A model generated the notes under the pieces. The model saw only the letters and a list, made by a program, of their open reading frames with translations, made no database searches and was not told the DNA's origin. The position numbers and the translations under genes are program-made. This document shows positions 1 through 9,281 of a stretch of 64,000 nucleotides of DNA, piece after piece (position 1 is the stretch's first letter; each line of letters begins with the position of its first letter). Source of the stretch: Agarilytica sp033852165. Lineage in GTDB: Bacteria; Pseudomonadota; Gammaproteobacteria; Pseudomonadales; Cellvibrionaceae. The DNA lies in the NCBI GenBank assembly GCA_033852165.1, contig JAWSUZ010000029.1, forward strand, positions 1 to 64,000, in the 5' to 3' direction.

Positions 1-1036
1 GGGTTTACCTATTTTTAATTACATTTGAAACTCACAAGCTCATTCGAAAACAATCAACTCACTCCCCCGCCTACCAACTCAGCGTAATGCCTTGTAATTG
101 CCTATACAAACACAGCTGTGATAGCAATAAACACGACCAAACCACCTAAAGAAATGTTTTTGTCTTTCATAACATTTTCCACACTTCAATCAGCGAATCC
201 ACCCCATTGACTATCAACCAAAACCCAGCCCAACCCAAGACAACAATGCGTGCACTAATTTTTCAAGACTATGTCTTTCCCGCAAAATAAAACAAGTCGC
301 CTCCCCTGCAACAATTATTTTATTAATCTTTTAACCTCACAAATAAAAACAAAACCTCAAGACTCACAAAAATAACCCTGCTGGCACGTTATTTTTCGTC
401 GCACAAAAAGCCTTTTCCCACATTAGAGGATACTCACGACAAGCGAAAATCACTCACGATGACAGCACGCATTTTTCATTCAGCCCTCGCTCACCTTACT
501 TTGCTGCACCGAAGCAGTCTCCCGATTCTTATAGCGACGACATCAGCAACGGAAAAAGTAATTTATCTAACGATCACGAAAGGACTCTCAACTGACAACC
601 CCGTCAGCCTACAAAAAAGACCAAGAGCCAAAACTAGCACTTCCATCAATCAGCGCCGTAGGGAGAACAACTAAAAGCGTCAGATTTACACTGCTAGATG
701 CGGGCACCCAATTGCTCCAAACCACTATATATCCAGCTAAACAACAATAGCGCTTTAACTTCGCCCAAAGCTAGCATCCATTCGCGAATGAGCACAAACC
801 AAACCCCAGCCAGCATTGAGCCTCACTCAAAGCCTCTAAACGACAAATCGTCAAAAGAAAGCAGCCGGAAATATTTTTTGCTTTTGAATATTGAAGCTAC
901 CCTATTAGGACTAGGGTGCACTTGAGGGTTTTATGATTTATCACGCGATTACAAAAAACCTACCCCGCACTTTAGCAGTGCCCAGCCCTCAGCTTACGAA
1001 AGCTACCCTACGGAAAAGGTTTCTATTGCTTTAACG
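1..1036. other. Stretch without a convincing gene
   Basis: No open frame here has a ribosome binding site, a recognisable motif or believable composition. Two short plus-strand open frames (459-674 and 698-925) are rich in Ser, Thr, Asn and Arg and look like chance frames in A- and C-rich sequence. No RNA gene, insertion sequence end or long repeat was recognised. It may be a long intergenic region or a decayed gene. Confidence 0.5.
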
Positions 1037-1076
1037 TAAGAAGGGCGAGACAACTTGCATTGTCTCGCCCTTCTTA
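1037..1076 (-). terminator. Long perfect hairpin downstream of the GAF/AraC gene
   Basis: A 17-bp perfect inverted repeat (arms 1037-1053 and 1060-1076) with a 6-nt loop lies about 30 nt after the stop of the minus-strand regulator gene. Each arm ends in a short AAGAA/TTCTT run, so the transcript would end in UUCUU, but there is no long U tract. A terminator, possibly bidirectional, is the likeliest role. Confidence 0.55.
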
Positions 1077-1108
1077 TGATTGCGACGGCCTCTAGAAAAA
1101 GAGACAAC

Positions 1109-2116
1109 TTATACGCAATCTCTAAATAATTTTCTAAACGTACTCGGTGACATCCCCGTCCAACGCTTAAAGGCATTGGTAAAACTGGTTCTGTCAGAAA
1201 AGTCCAAAGCAACCGAAATACTATCGATGCTTTTTCGGTTTTTTACGAGATAATCAATAGAGTAGTGGTATCGCACTTGGTCACGCAGCTCAGCAAAATT
1301 AACACTTTGCTGCTGTAAACGACGCTGTAGCGTACGCTTTGACAAATTTAACTCATCTGCAACATGACCAATACTTAATGGAGAATCGCCAATACGCCGC
1401 GTAAGCGTATCAACCACACGACCAGGAATTCCGAATAGCTCAGGAACCCTAGCTTGATCAAGATAATCATCTAATGTACTAATTGAGCCACTGGCAAACA
1501 TAGAAGAATCGACACTCTTCCGTTGCACTTGGGTCTTCTGCTGGTCCGCTAGATAGGCTATGCCTTCGGCCAACTGAGATAACAAAGCTTTATCGTCTTC
1601 ACTCATTTTTGTAGCGCGAGAATCTGAAGAGAAAAAGCTCAATACACTTTTCGAGGCGTAATGCGGAAGAACTTGTGTACCAACGTAAGAACGAACGGAT
1701 AAGCCGCCATAAGCTAGAGGCGAAATCATATTACCTGTTTCAGCGACGTTTGAAACTTCACAAACCTCATTTACCGAATGCACTCGGTGACAAAGGAATT
1801 CAGAGGTGGAAATATGCTGACCGACGTAAAAAAGCCCTTCACCAGCACAAGAAAATGCTTGGACTTCGTAAACACTGTCGGAAACTGGCTTTGTTACCAA
1901 AGCATATTCCATATTGAAGCGAGCCTTACCAGCATCAAGCAATAAATTTATTGCCTGATTGTAAGATTCCATTACGTGACTTTTAACAACAATATTATAA
2001 AAAAGCGCCAAGCACTGCTCGGTGTTTTCTAGCTGCCATTGACCTATCGAAAAACTTGCCGGAGCTGAAGCGGATATAGAACTACTGCTGTCTGTAAGCG
2101 TCAAAATATTCACCAC
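1109..2116 (-). CDS. AraC-family regulator with N-terminal GAF-like domain
   Basis: A 335-residue transcriptional regulator. The last 100 or so residues form an AraC/XylS double helix-turn-helix: the first helix pair includes LSIGHVADELNLSKRTLQRR and the second ends near SFTNAFKRWTGMSPSTFRK. Residues about 45-195 look like a GAF-type sensor fold, which would bind a small molecule or mediate dimerisation. The gene stands alone on the minus strand and is followed by a strong hairpin, so it is probably a monocistronic unit. The ligand and target genes cannot be told from the sequence. The 200-nt upstream region separates it from bcp, which is also on the minus strand. Confidence 0.85.
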   Translation of the reverse strand: MVNILTLTDSSSSISASAPASFSIGQWQLENTEQCLALFYNIVVKSHVMESYNQAINLLLDAGKARFNMEYALVTKPVSDSVYEVQAFSCAGEGLFYVGQHISTSEFLCHRVHSVNEVCEVSNVAETGNMISPLAYGGLSVRSYVGTQVLPHYASKSVLSFFSSDSRATKMSEDDKALLSQLAEGIAYLADQQKTQVQRKSVDSSMFASGSISTLDDYLDQARVPELFGIPGRVVDTLTRRIGDSPLSIGHVADELNLSKRTLQRRLQQQSVNFAELRDQVRYHYSIDYLVKNRKSIDSISVALDFSDRTSFTNAFKRWTGMSPSTFRKLFRDCV

Positions 2117-2341
2117 CTAGGAGTTAGTTTATCGAAAAAACTGGCCAAATCGGAACGGCTAGTTCTGCAGCGCGTAAAGTAGGCGTTTGTGCTACTTTCG
2201 TATAGGCCCTACTACGACAAAATAGTGACTACGGTGACAATAGTTTATAATTGCGATCTAGATTTGATCGAATTGCACAGATAATCACGCATTGACGCCG
2301 AAAGAATCTCTTACAGATCCTGGCTCACATTGTTCAATAAA

Positions 2342-2818
2342 TCAACAAAGATTTTCGCTGACCACCTTTAGAACATCATCATGATGAGTCTTGGTCTTAA
2401 ACTTATCCATGATAAATCGCAGCTTACCTGCCTTATCAATCACAAATGTTGTCCTTATTAGCCCCATAAACTCCTTACCCATAAATTTTTTGAGGCCCCA
2501 TACACCATACTTATCCGCAATCGTATGGCCGTCATCAGATAACAGATCAAAGTTTAGTTCATGCTTGCCAATAAATTTTGTTAATTTATCAACGGGATCG
2601 GGGCTAACGCCTAAAACAACAGTATCCACATCAGCAAAGGCTTTCTGCGCATCTCTAATACCGCAAGCCTGGGTCGTACAGCCGGGAGTCATGGCACGCG
2701 GGTAAAAGTACAGCACCACGTTTTTCTCACCAACAAATGAAGACAGCTTTACCTTCTCTCCATTTTGATTTAGCAGTGTAAATGCCGGCGCTTTGTTACC
2801 TATTTTTGGAAAACTCAT
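2342..2818 (-). CDS. bcp: Thioredoxin-dependent peroxiredoxin (Bcp/PrxQ family)
   Basis: A 158-residue thiol peroxidase of the AhpC/TSA fold, reducing hydrogen and organic peroxides in the cytoplasm with electrons from thioredoxin. The active-site segment PGCTTQAC carries the peroxidatic cysteine (C47) and, five residues on, the resolving cysteine (C52) typical of 1-Cys/atypical 2-Cys Bcp proteins. Length is normal for the family and there is no signal peptide. It lies between a regulator and mdh, with the mdh terminator upstream, so it is transcribed separately. The assignment rests on the motif and on good overall family resemblance. Confidence 0.92.
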   Translation of the reverse strand: MSFPKIGNKAPAFTLLNQNGEKVKLSSFVGEKNVVLYFYPRAMTPGCTTQACGIRDAQKAFADVDTVVLGVSPDPVDKLTKFIGKHELNFDLLSDDGHTIADKYGVWGLKKFMGKEFMGLIRTTFVIDKAGKLRFIMDKFKTKTHHDDVLKVVSENLC

Positions 2819-2902
2819 AGAAAGGAGACTCTCTTAAATGTGTCTTATTGGAATACTCTGAAGGAAACCTTGACGACTATTAGCAACCTAGCGCCAATAG
2901 AT

Positions 2903-2938
2903 AAAAAAAAAGCGCTGGATGTGAATCCAGCGCTTTTT
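2903..2938 (-). terminator. Rho-independent terminator of mdh
   Basis: A 10-bp GC-rich stem (2911-2920 with 2925-2934) closed by a GTGA loop is extended by A/T pairs. On the minus strand it is followed by a run of eight T (complement of 2903-2910). It sits 20-55 nt past the mdh stop codon. This is a textbook intrinsic terminator. Confidence 0.9.
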
Positions 2939-2959
2939 GGTATTGCTATGCAATAGACC

Positions 2960-3943
2960 TTATGAAGGTAACAACGACTTAACTGCGTCGCGCTCCTCTT
3001 TAAGTTCTTTTTCAGTTTGGATCATACGCTCTTGAGAGAACTCGTCGATTGACAAGCCTTGAACGATTTCCCAGTCGCCGTCTTTACAAACAACAGGGAA
3101 TGAGTAGATCAAACCTTCTTCGATGCCATAGCTGCCATCACTGTATACGCCCATGCTCACCCAATCGTTTTCAGCTGAGCCTAGAGCCCAATCACGAATG
3201 TGGAAGATAGCAGCGTTTGCAGCTGAAGCCGCACTAGAAGCACCGCGAGCTTTAATGATCGCTGCACCACGTTGCTGAACCTCAGGGATGAAAGTTTCTT
3301 CGTACCAAGATTGATCAACTTGATCAGTTGCCACTTCACCGTTAACGAGTGCATGGAAAAGATCTGGGTATTGAGTTGAAGAGTGGTTACCCCAAATGGT
3401 CATTTTAGTCACGTCAGCAAGTGTCTTATCTAGCTTCTGAGCCAACTGAGACATTGCTCGATTGTGATCCAAACGAGTCATTGCAGTGAATTGACGAGGG
3501 TCAATATCAGGAGCATTACGCTGAGCAATAAGTGCATTTGTATTTGCAGGGTTACCTACAACAAGCACTTTGATGCCGCGAGAAGCGTGATCGTTAATTG
3601 CTTTACCTTGCGCAGAGAAGATAGCAGCGTTAGCTTCAAGAAGATCTTTACGCTCCATGCCTGGGCCACGTGGACGAGCACCAACTAAAATCGCGTAATC
3701 AGCGTCTTTAAAAGCTTCATTAGCGTCGTCGGTACATACCATACCGGCCAATAGAGGGAATGCACAATCATCTATCTCCATCGCAACGCCTTTAAGCGCA
3801 TCGAGAGCTGGAGTAATTTCTAGCATCTGAAGGATGATTGGTTGATCTTTACCCAGCATTTCACCTGCGGCGATTCTGAATAGAAGTGAGTAACTAATTT
3901 GGCCTGCAGCACCTGTAATGGCTACACGAACGGGTGATTTCAC
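2960..3943 (-). CDS. mdh: NAD-dependent malate dehydrogenase
   Basis: A 327-residue malate dehydrogenase of the cytosolic-type (LDH-like) group found in many Pseudomonadota, interconverting malate and oxaloacetate in the TCA cycle. The Rossmann dinucleotide motif is ITGAAGQI near residues 9-16. The substrate-binding arginines lie in GARPRGPGMERKDL and the catalytic histidine in WGNHSSTQYPD. The length matches the family. It stands alone with its own terminator, and the 226-nt upstream gap should hold its promoter. Confidence 0.95.
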   Translation of the reverse strand: MKSPVRVAITGAAGQISYSLLFRIAAGEMLGKDQPIILQMLEITPALDALKGVAMEIDDCAFPLLAGMVCTDDANEAFKDADYAILVGARPRGPGMERKDLLEANAAIFSAQGKAINDHASRGIKVLVVGNPANTNALIAQRNAPDIDPRQFTAMTRLDHNRAMSQLAQKLDKTLADVTKMTIWGNHSSTQYPDLFHALVNGEVATDQVDQSWYEETFIPEVQQRGAAIIKARGASSAASAANAAIFHIRDWALGSAENDWVSMGVYSDGSYGIEEGLIYSFPVVCKDGDWEIVQGLSIDEFSQERMIQTEKELKEERDAVKSLLPS

Positions 3944-4169
3944 TATATTTCTCCGTCTACTTTAAGAAAAAATGTTGGGATCGGGTTAACCCTAACGATG
4001 AATAAACAAACTATAGGGGTTAATCGATGTTAAGCGGGCGCAATTATAGTCACATTCGTGAAAAAGTCATTAACTACTGCTAGAAAAGTCATTAACACCG
4101 GCTAAATATGCCGAGACAACACTAACTCAGTCGCTGAATAAACTCTGCAGCCCCTATTCTGTCTGGGGT

Positions 4170-4790
4170 TTAGGTTTCAACGCTCGGATAACGTTCTTCC
4201 AAAGCGGCATAGAGTTGATCCTTAAAGTTAGCGCTTTGGGCGTCCATAGATTCTATCAACTCCACTAGATGCTCATTATCTTCAAGACCATTCCACACTT
4301 TTTGATAACTACCATCTTTGTAGCCATGATCCTGGCGGAAGAAATTTAGTACATTTTTACCGACATAGCGCCCGTATAAATCCTCGAAGCTCAGCTCCAT
4401 ACCGATCATTAAGAGCGCAAACCCTTTGATATCAAAAGATTTGGATATGAGCGTTTGACTCGCAAAGGCCTCAACGTCGTTTTTAAAATCGGTTTCCCTC
4501 TCGCTTAGGTTTAGCTCGCTTTCCAACAAAACCGCGCATTCTTCGGCAGAACGCCCAGTCATCAAAAGATCACTTAGGCCAAAATGCCAAATATCGACTA
4601 ACTCCAGTACCACCTGGTCACGATCTGGAGACTGTTTTTTCCACCACTTCCAACCAAAATGGTCCATCAACTCAGCGCATTCCACCCATATTGCTCTGTA
4701 CCACTCATGGTTCCGCTCTCTCCAGTCTTCATTGACCTTCGAGTTCATTGCATCTTGTAAATCGAGCATTGTGATCAGTTGTTGCTTCAT
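4170..4790 (-). CDS. Dimeric all-alpha dUTP diphosphatase
   Basis: This protein belongs to the all-alpha NTP pyrophosphatase superfamily (dUTPase_2 type), which hydrolyses dUTP to dUMP and keeps uracil out of DNA. Metal-binding ExxE and ExxD motifs are visible in VECAELMDH and LELVDIWHF, next to the aromatic stretch FGWKWWKK. The open frame extends 20 codons further upstream (to 4850), but family members begin close to the LITMLDLQ segment. The ATG at 4790 also has GGGA eight bases upstream, so that start is chosen here. The product is then 206 residues. Confidence 0.85.
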   Translation of the reverse strand: MKQQLITMLDLQDAMNSKVNEDWRERNHEWYRAIWVECAELMDHFGWKWWKKQSPDRDQVVLELVDIWHFGLSDLLMTGRSAEECAVLLESELNLSERETDFKNDVEAFASQTLISKSFDIKGFALLMIGMELSFEDLYGRYVGKNVLNFFRQDHGYKDGSYQKVWNGLEDNEHLVELIESMDAQSANFKDQLYAALEERYPSVET

Positions 4791-5042
4791 AGCGGGTCCC
4801 ATAAAAATGTAAAAATATTGGCTCAAAGATATTTGGGCCGCAAGCCTCATAGGCTAAAACTAAATTCTGCGCGATTCTACCACAGCCCTAAAGTAGTTCT
4901 CGCCCAGAAACGGGAGCTTAGCGAGAACGCGCTGTAGTGGCTGTCCAGAAATCAAGCTAAAAAACTATTTGCAAGCGACAAAAAGAGGTAGAATAGCGCA
5001 GCACAAAAGGACTGCGGACTGCACGAGTCTCTGCAAAATATA

Positions 5043-5569
5043 ATGGAATATACGATGCCACTCTTACAAAATATTCACAAATACGACATTCGCTCATTCA
5101 ATTGGTGCTTACGCATCAAGCAGCGGGACATAGCTATTCGGGTTAGCCGAATCATCTCTTTCAGCGCTGACGGCCCCTTGTACGTGCTCATAGGGTTATG
5201 CTTTTTGTACTTTCAGCAGTGGATATGGCCAAGTTACTCACTGCCGCCTTTATTATTGAGCGAAGCGCATATCAAATATTCAAAACCACATTCCGCCGAA
5301 ACCGCCCGCCAGAAGCGATACCGGGCTATGAGAGCGAAATCAAAGCCTCGGACCAATTTAGTTTTCCTTCTGGACATACTTCAGCAGCCTTTCTCATGGC
5401 TGGAATCCTCTCATGTTTATTTCCTTCGATAGCCCTGGCTCTATACCTGGGGGCTTGCTGTGTTGGAATGTCGCGTATTATGCTTGGTGTTCATTTTCCA
5501 AGTGATATACTCGCCGGAGCCCTTCTCGGAAGTGGCATCTGCTCCCTATTAATCACCCTTTTATTCTAA
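5043..5569 (+). pseudogene. PAP2-family phosphatase split by a -1 frameshift
   Basis: Two overlapping frames together make one membrane phosphatase of the PAP2 (phosphatidic acid phosphatase) superfamily. The first frame (from 5043) gives the N-terminus up to about FSADGPLYVLIGLCFLY. The second, shifted by -1 and open from about 5198, gives all three active-site motifs: KTTFRRNRP, PSGH and SRIMLGVHFPSD. The switch must fall near 5195-5240, beside a TTTTT run. A true inactivating indel, a sequencing error and a programmed shift are all possible; a canonical slippery heptamer is not present. The second frame alone, from the ATG at 5198, would keep the active site but lose the first helices. The gene lies just upstream of a glycosyltransferase and probably forms a unit with it. 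Confidence 0.75.
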
Positions 5570-5573
5570 AAAT

Positions 5574-6683
5574 ATGAAAATACTTTTTGGCGTTCAAGCT
5601 ACTGGTAATGGACACATCACACGCGCAAGAGCGATGAATAAGCAATTCAAAGCTTTGGGGATGGATGTCGATTTCTTATTTTCAGGACGAGATGAAGCCG
5701 ATTTTTTTGATATGGAAGAATTCGGCAATTGGCGCTGCTACCGAGGACTAACGTTTTTCCATGAGGCTGGAGACGTCAAAATTCTTCGTACTATTCAGAA
5801 CAACAGCCTTCGCCAACTATGGAAAGATATCAACGAGTTATCGTTGGATGAATACGACATCGTCCTTACTGACTATGAACCCATCACCGCATGGGCTTGT
5901 CGCAGGGCTAAGCGAGACTGTATAGGGATCGGGCATCAATATGCCTTTAATTTTAATGTGCCGCGACGAGGCGACGCATTTATTCCGTCGCTCATCATGA
6001 AGAATTTTGCTCCTGTCAGCACAAGCCTTGGCCTGCATTGGCACCATTTCAATCAACCTATACTGCCCCCTATTGCCGAAACAAATAGTACTGAGGGTAT
6101 TAGCGACCCCAATAAAATAGTCGTTTATCTTGGTTTTGAATCTCAGGAAGCTGTTATTTCGTTACTTGAACCGTTTGAAGATCACCTATTCGTGTTTTAT
6201 GGTGCTTTTCCTCAATACGAAAGTCGCGGTCATATACAACTGAGACCACTCTCACGTGAAGGTTTTAAGCAAGACTTGGCCAGCGCAGGAGGCGTTATCT
6301 GCAATGCCGGGTTTGAGCTTTCAAGCGAGGCCATTCAACTTGGGAAAAAACTGCTAATAAAGCCTCTTAAAGGTCAGTTAGAGCAACAGTCTAACGCACG
6401 AGCCCTGGAGGAATTAGGGCTAGGTTTAACAATGGATAGCCTAAACCCATCACGCGTTAAAGAGTGGCTTGATAACTGGCAAGGGCAGCAAGTGATATAC
6501 CCGAATGTTGCGGAGGCAATTGCTAAATGGGTAGGCCAAGGGGACTGGAAGAACCCTCAATCACGAAACGAACTGTCACTGGAGTTATGGGGGCAAACCA
6601 AAGCACCCGGCATCAAGTCCTTTGAAAGCTTGCCACGCACACAAACACATAAACCTGCGAAAGCAGAAGAAGCTCCCGCCTAA
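5574..6683 (+). CDS. Glycosyltransferase of the MJ1255/VC2487 type
   Basis: A 369-residue GT-B-like protein. It begins MKILFGVQATGNGHITRA, the N-terminal nucleotide-fold signature of the MJ1255/VC2487 family, which is related to UDP-glycosyltransferases and MurG-like enzymes. The C-terminal half has the donor-site pattern GGVICNAGFELSSEAIQLGKK (split here by family alignment), comparable to the G-x-x-x-x-E donor loop of MGT enzymes. It starts 4 nt after the PAP2 gene, so the two are probably co-transcribed in a lipid or glycan role at the inner membrane. Donor and acceptor are unknown. The last 30 residues are Pro/Lys/Ala-rich and probably disordered. Confidence 0.82.
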   Translation: MKILFGVQATGNGHITRARAMNKQFKALGMDVDFLFSGRDEADFFDMEEFGNWRCYRGLTFFHEAGDVKILRTIQNNSLRQLWKDINELSLDEYDIVLTDYEPITAWACRRAKRDCIGIGHQYAFNFNVPRRGDAFIPSLIMKNFAPVSTSLGLHWHHFNQPILPPIAETNSTEGISDPNKIVVYLGFESQEAVISLLEPFEDHLFVFYGAFPQYESRGHIQLRPLSREGFKQDLASAGGVICNAGFELSSEAIQLGKKLLIKPLKGQLEQQSNARALEELGLGLTMDSLNPSRVKEWLDNWQGQQVIYPNVAEAIAKWVGQGDWKNPQSRNELSLELWGQTKAPGIKSFESLPRTQTHKPAKAEEAPA

Positions 6684-6732
6684 ACTTTCTTAAACCAACA
6701 ACACGCGAAATTAACAGAGCGACGTTCTGCTT

Positions 6733-7515
6733 TTAATTTCCAGCGGCCTTGGAAAATAACCTGAAAAAATTCTCGCTCGTTTGCTCGGCCAGTTCGGTGT
6801 AGGAAATCCCTCGCAACTCAGCAACATACTCAGCGACTTCGCGGACATACTTAGGCTCATTTGGTTTCCCCCTGTAAGGTACTGGCGCCAAATAAGGTGA
6901 GTCGGTCTCGACCAAGAGCCTTTCAGCTGGAATTTTACGCGCCACCTCTTTCAGCTCAAGAGCATTTTTAAACGTTACAATCCCAGATATGGAGATGTAA
7001 TAATTAAGATCTAACGCCTGCTTCGCCATCTCCCAAGTCTCAGTAAAGCAGTGCAATACGCCCGCACTTTCTAAGTCTCCATGAGATCGTATTAATGCAA
7101 TCGTATCCTCACGAGCCTCTCGAGTGTGCACGATAACAGGTAGTTTTTTTTCAGAAGCGACTGCCAGGTGGCGAACAAAGCTTTCTTGTTGTTGTACTGC
7201 AAACTCTCTGGTGTAGTAATAATCCAGGCCAGTTTCGCCAATGGCGACAACTTTATCCTCTTCAGACCACGCCCTTAAGTCATCTTTTGAGAGCACCTCT
7301 TCTTTAACATCTGAAGGGTGAATACCGACAGAGGCACTAATACCTTCGTATCGCTGTGCGATATCGACCACGGCATTTTTATTTTCTTCACTAATACAGA
7401 CACAAAGCATGTGTGAAATACCGCGCGCTTTGGCTGCGGCAACAGCTTCATCTAGTCCGTTTTCGTATTTATCAAGATTGAGTCTGTCGAGGTGACAGTG
7501 GGAGTCAACTAACAT
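6733..7515 (-). CDS. TatD-family metal-dependent hydrolase (YcfH type)
   Basis: A 260-residue TIM-barrel metallo-hydrolase. Metal ligands are visible in order: DSHCHLD at the start, the Glu in GETGLDYY, the His in PVIVHTRE, the His in VLHCFTE and the Asp in ETDSPYLAP. Members act as 3'-5' DNA exonucleases or deoxyribonucleases in repair, though the YcfH substrate is less certain. It is the third gene of the holB-pilZ-tatD set common in Pseudomonas relatives, 38 nt after the PilZ gene. Confidence 0.9.
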   Translation of the reverse strand: MLVDSHCHLDRLNLDKYENGLDEAVAAAKARGISHMLCVCISEENKNAVVDIAQRYEGISASVGIHPSDVKEEVLSKDDLRAWSEEDKVVAIGETGLDYYYTREFAVQQQESFVRHLAVASEKKLPVIVHTREAREDTIALIRSHGDLESAGVLHCFTETWEMAKQALDLNYYISISGIVTFKNALELKEVARKIPAERLLVETDSPYLAPVPYRGKPNEPKYVREVAEYVAELRGISYTELAEQTSENFFRLFSKAAGN

Positions 7516-7552
7516 ATGGCGTTCGGTTTTCGTTGATTGGAAGGGGCAAAGC

Positions 7553-7906
7553 CTACATCGTATGCGTAGGACGATCAGACTCTAGGGAGCCAGCAAGGTA
7601 ATTTTCGATTTTATTGTTCGCTGCATCATCATCGCCGCTAAATTGAACGCCTATACCAGCCGCTCGATTGCCTTGGGCTCCTTTCGGCGTAATCCAAACA
7701 ACCTTGCCTGCTACAGGAATTTTTTCGGGTTCATCCATAAGGCTCAGCAGCATGAAAACTTCATCGCCGAGGCTGTAGGATTTATTCGTCGGAATAAAAA
7801 GGCCACCGTTTTGAATAAAAGGCATGTATGCAGCATACAAAACAGCTTTATCCCTAATAGTAAGAGACAAAATACCATTTCTAGCTGAGCCACCAAGACC
7901 TTTCAT
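7553..7906 (-). CDS. pilZ: PilZ-domain protein (type IV pilus PilZ type)
   Basis: A 117-residue single-domain PilZ protein. It shows the family pattern ILSLTIRDKAVLYAAYMPF followed by GGLFIPT and a C-terminal GIGVQF. The N-terminal RxxxR c-di-GMP motif is absent, which is usual for the type IV pilus PilZ orthologue that binds PilB/FimX rather than c-di-GMP. Its place between holB and tatD is the same as in Pseudomonas. It should act in classical type IVa pilus function, not in the Tad pilus of this window. Confidence 0.85.
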   Translation of the reverse strand: MKGLGGSARNGILSLTIRDKAVLYAAYMPFIQNGGLFIPTNKSYSLGDEVFMLLSLMDEPEKIPVAGKVVWITPKGAQGNRAAGIGVQFSGDDDAANNKIENYLAGSLESDRPTHTM

Positions 7907-8049
7907 ACTTCTTAACTAACCTTTTCTGTCAAAACTTTTATTCAGTTGCAATTACAGACTATCCAGCCGTATTGCCTAATGTAGTGAAAAACGCTACATG
8001 TGTCTACCAATATAGATCATCAACCAAGCCTGCGGCTCTGCAGAAACAT

Positions 8050-9036
8050 TTAGGCCGACACAATAGCAGACCAATCCAGTATCAGTTCCTCGATAAATAG
8101 GGGAGCATTTAAATTAGGCGATGCGCGAAACTGAGCTTTCCGTTCACATAGTCGATCTCTGAGACGAAACAACATGGGCTCTTTACAGTGTGCTAACGCG
8201 TCTTTTATCCCCATGTAATGCTCTGGAAGCTCTTTGCCGCCCAAGTGTTTAACCAATATCGATTCTATACAGATTAACATGGGCTCTAGCACCTGCATCG
8301 GCTCGTGCTTTGCCCACTTTTTTGCGAACGCCATGGGCTCTAGACTGCGCGCCGCGACAGTCACAAGATCTTGCAGGATATTTAATCGTTCCTGAAATAC
8401 GCCCTCGTCACTCCATCGTTTAGCCAATAACGGAGCCCCCCTCGCCTCAAAAAGAAGCGCCTCCCCCTGCTCCACTCCAGCAGTTGATAACCAAGCCAGG
8501 GACTTATCTTTCTCGGGAGGAAATAGCGTTAAAGTCGCGCAACGACTGCGAACTGTCGGCAATACTTGATTCGCCTGGTGGCTAATCAAAATAAACACTG
8601 TACGCCCTGCAGGCTCTTCTAAATTTTTCAGTAAAGCGTTTGCTGCATTCACGTTCATGGATTCAGCTGGCCCAAGCACGATAACCTTGTAGCCACCTTG
8701 CTGAGCTGTCTGATCAACAAATTTCGAAATCCCCCGTATCTGATCCACTTTAATCTGCTTACCCGCACCTTCTGGTTCAACCCGCATTAAATCTGGATGT
8801 GTCTCCGCATGTAAAAGCTGACACCCTCGACACCGACCACAAGCAATTTGATTGAGAGGCGACAAACAAAGTAAAAACTGCCCCATTGCCAAAGATAACT
8901 CTTCAACCCCTATACCAAGTTGGCCAGCAAGTAAAAAAGCATGCGGCAATTTATCATCGCTAATCCGTCCACAATAATCTTCCCAAAGAGCTTGTTGCCA
9001 CTCAAACGGTGGCATGGGTTGGATGGCATTTGTCAT
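8050..9036 (-). CDS. holB: DNA polymerase III delta-prime subunit
   Basis: A 328-residue clamp-loader subunit. The N-terminal AAA+ fold has a degenerate P-loop (AGQLGIGVEEL), as expected for delta-prime, which does not bind ATP. The zinc module reads CGRCRGC, and the sensor 1 segment NALLKNLEEP is clear. It forms part of the clamp loader that places the beta clamp on primed DNA. It lies upstream of pilZ and tatD on the same strand. The usual neighbour tmk is separated from it here by a gene on the opposite strand. Confidence 0.93.
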   Translation of the reverse strand: MTNAIQPMPPFEWQQALWEDYCGRISDDKLPHAFLLAGQLGIGVEELSLAMGQFLLCLSPLNQIACGRCRGCQLLHAETHPDLMRVEPEGAGKQIKVDQIRGISKFVDQTAQQGGYKVIVLGPAESMNVNAANALLKNLEEPAGRTVFILISHQANQVLPTVRSRCATLTLFPPEKDKSLAWLSTAGVEQGEALLFEARGAPLLAKRWSDEGVFQERLNILQDLVTVAARSLEPMAFAKKWAKHEPMQVLEPMLICIESILVKHLGGKELPEHYMGIKDALAHCKEPMLFRLRDRLCERKAQFRASPNLNAPLFIEELILDWSAIVSA

Positions 9037-9281
9037 AATTGCGGCTACGGTTAGTTAGAAACGAATCGGGGAGCAGTATGGCTCACCGAGACAGGTGAAT
9101 GATTCACTAATTCCAAAATTAAGTCCACAATCAATACACTTCGATTCGGATACAATAGAATAAGATTCCCTGCTGCGTACGATCTGAGAGATCAAAGCCA
9201 AATTCATATCTAACATTTTACTGGGACGGCACTAAACAAGGCTCGACCTGCACTCCAAACTTTACCAACAAAGAAGCACAA

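Noticed and set aside
459..925. Two small plus-strand open frames (459-674 and 698-925)
   Set aside because: No ribosome binding site, odd Ser/Thr/Asn/Arg-rich composition and no motif; they look like chance frames in A/C-rich sequence.
5195..5240. Programmed -1 frameshifting in the PAP2 gene
   Set aside because: The local sequence is C TTT TTG, which does not allow canonical tandem slippage on an X XXY YYZ heptamer; an indel or sequence error is simpler.
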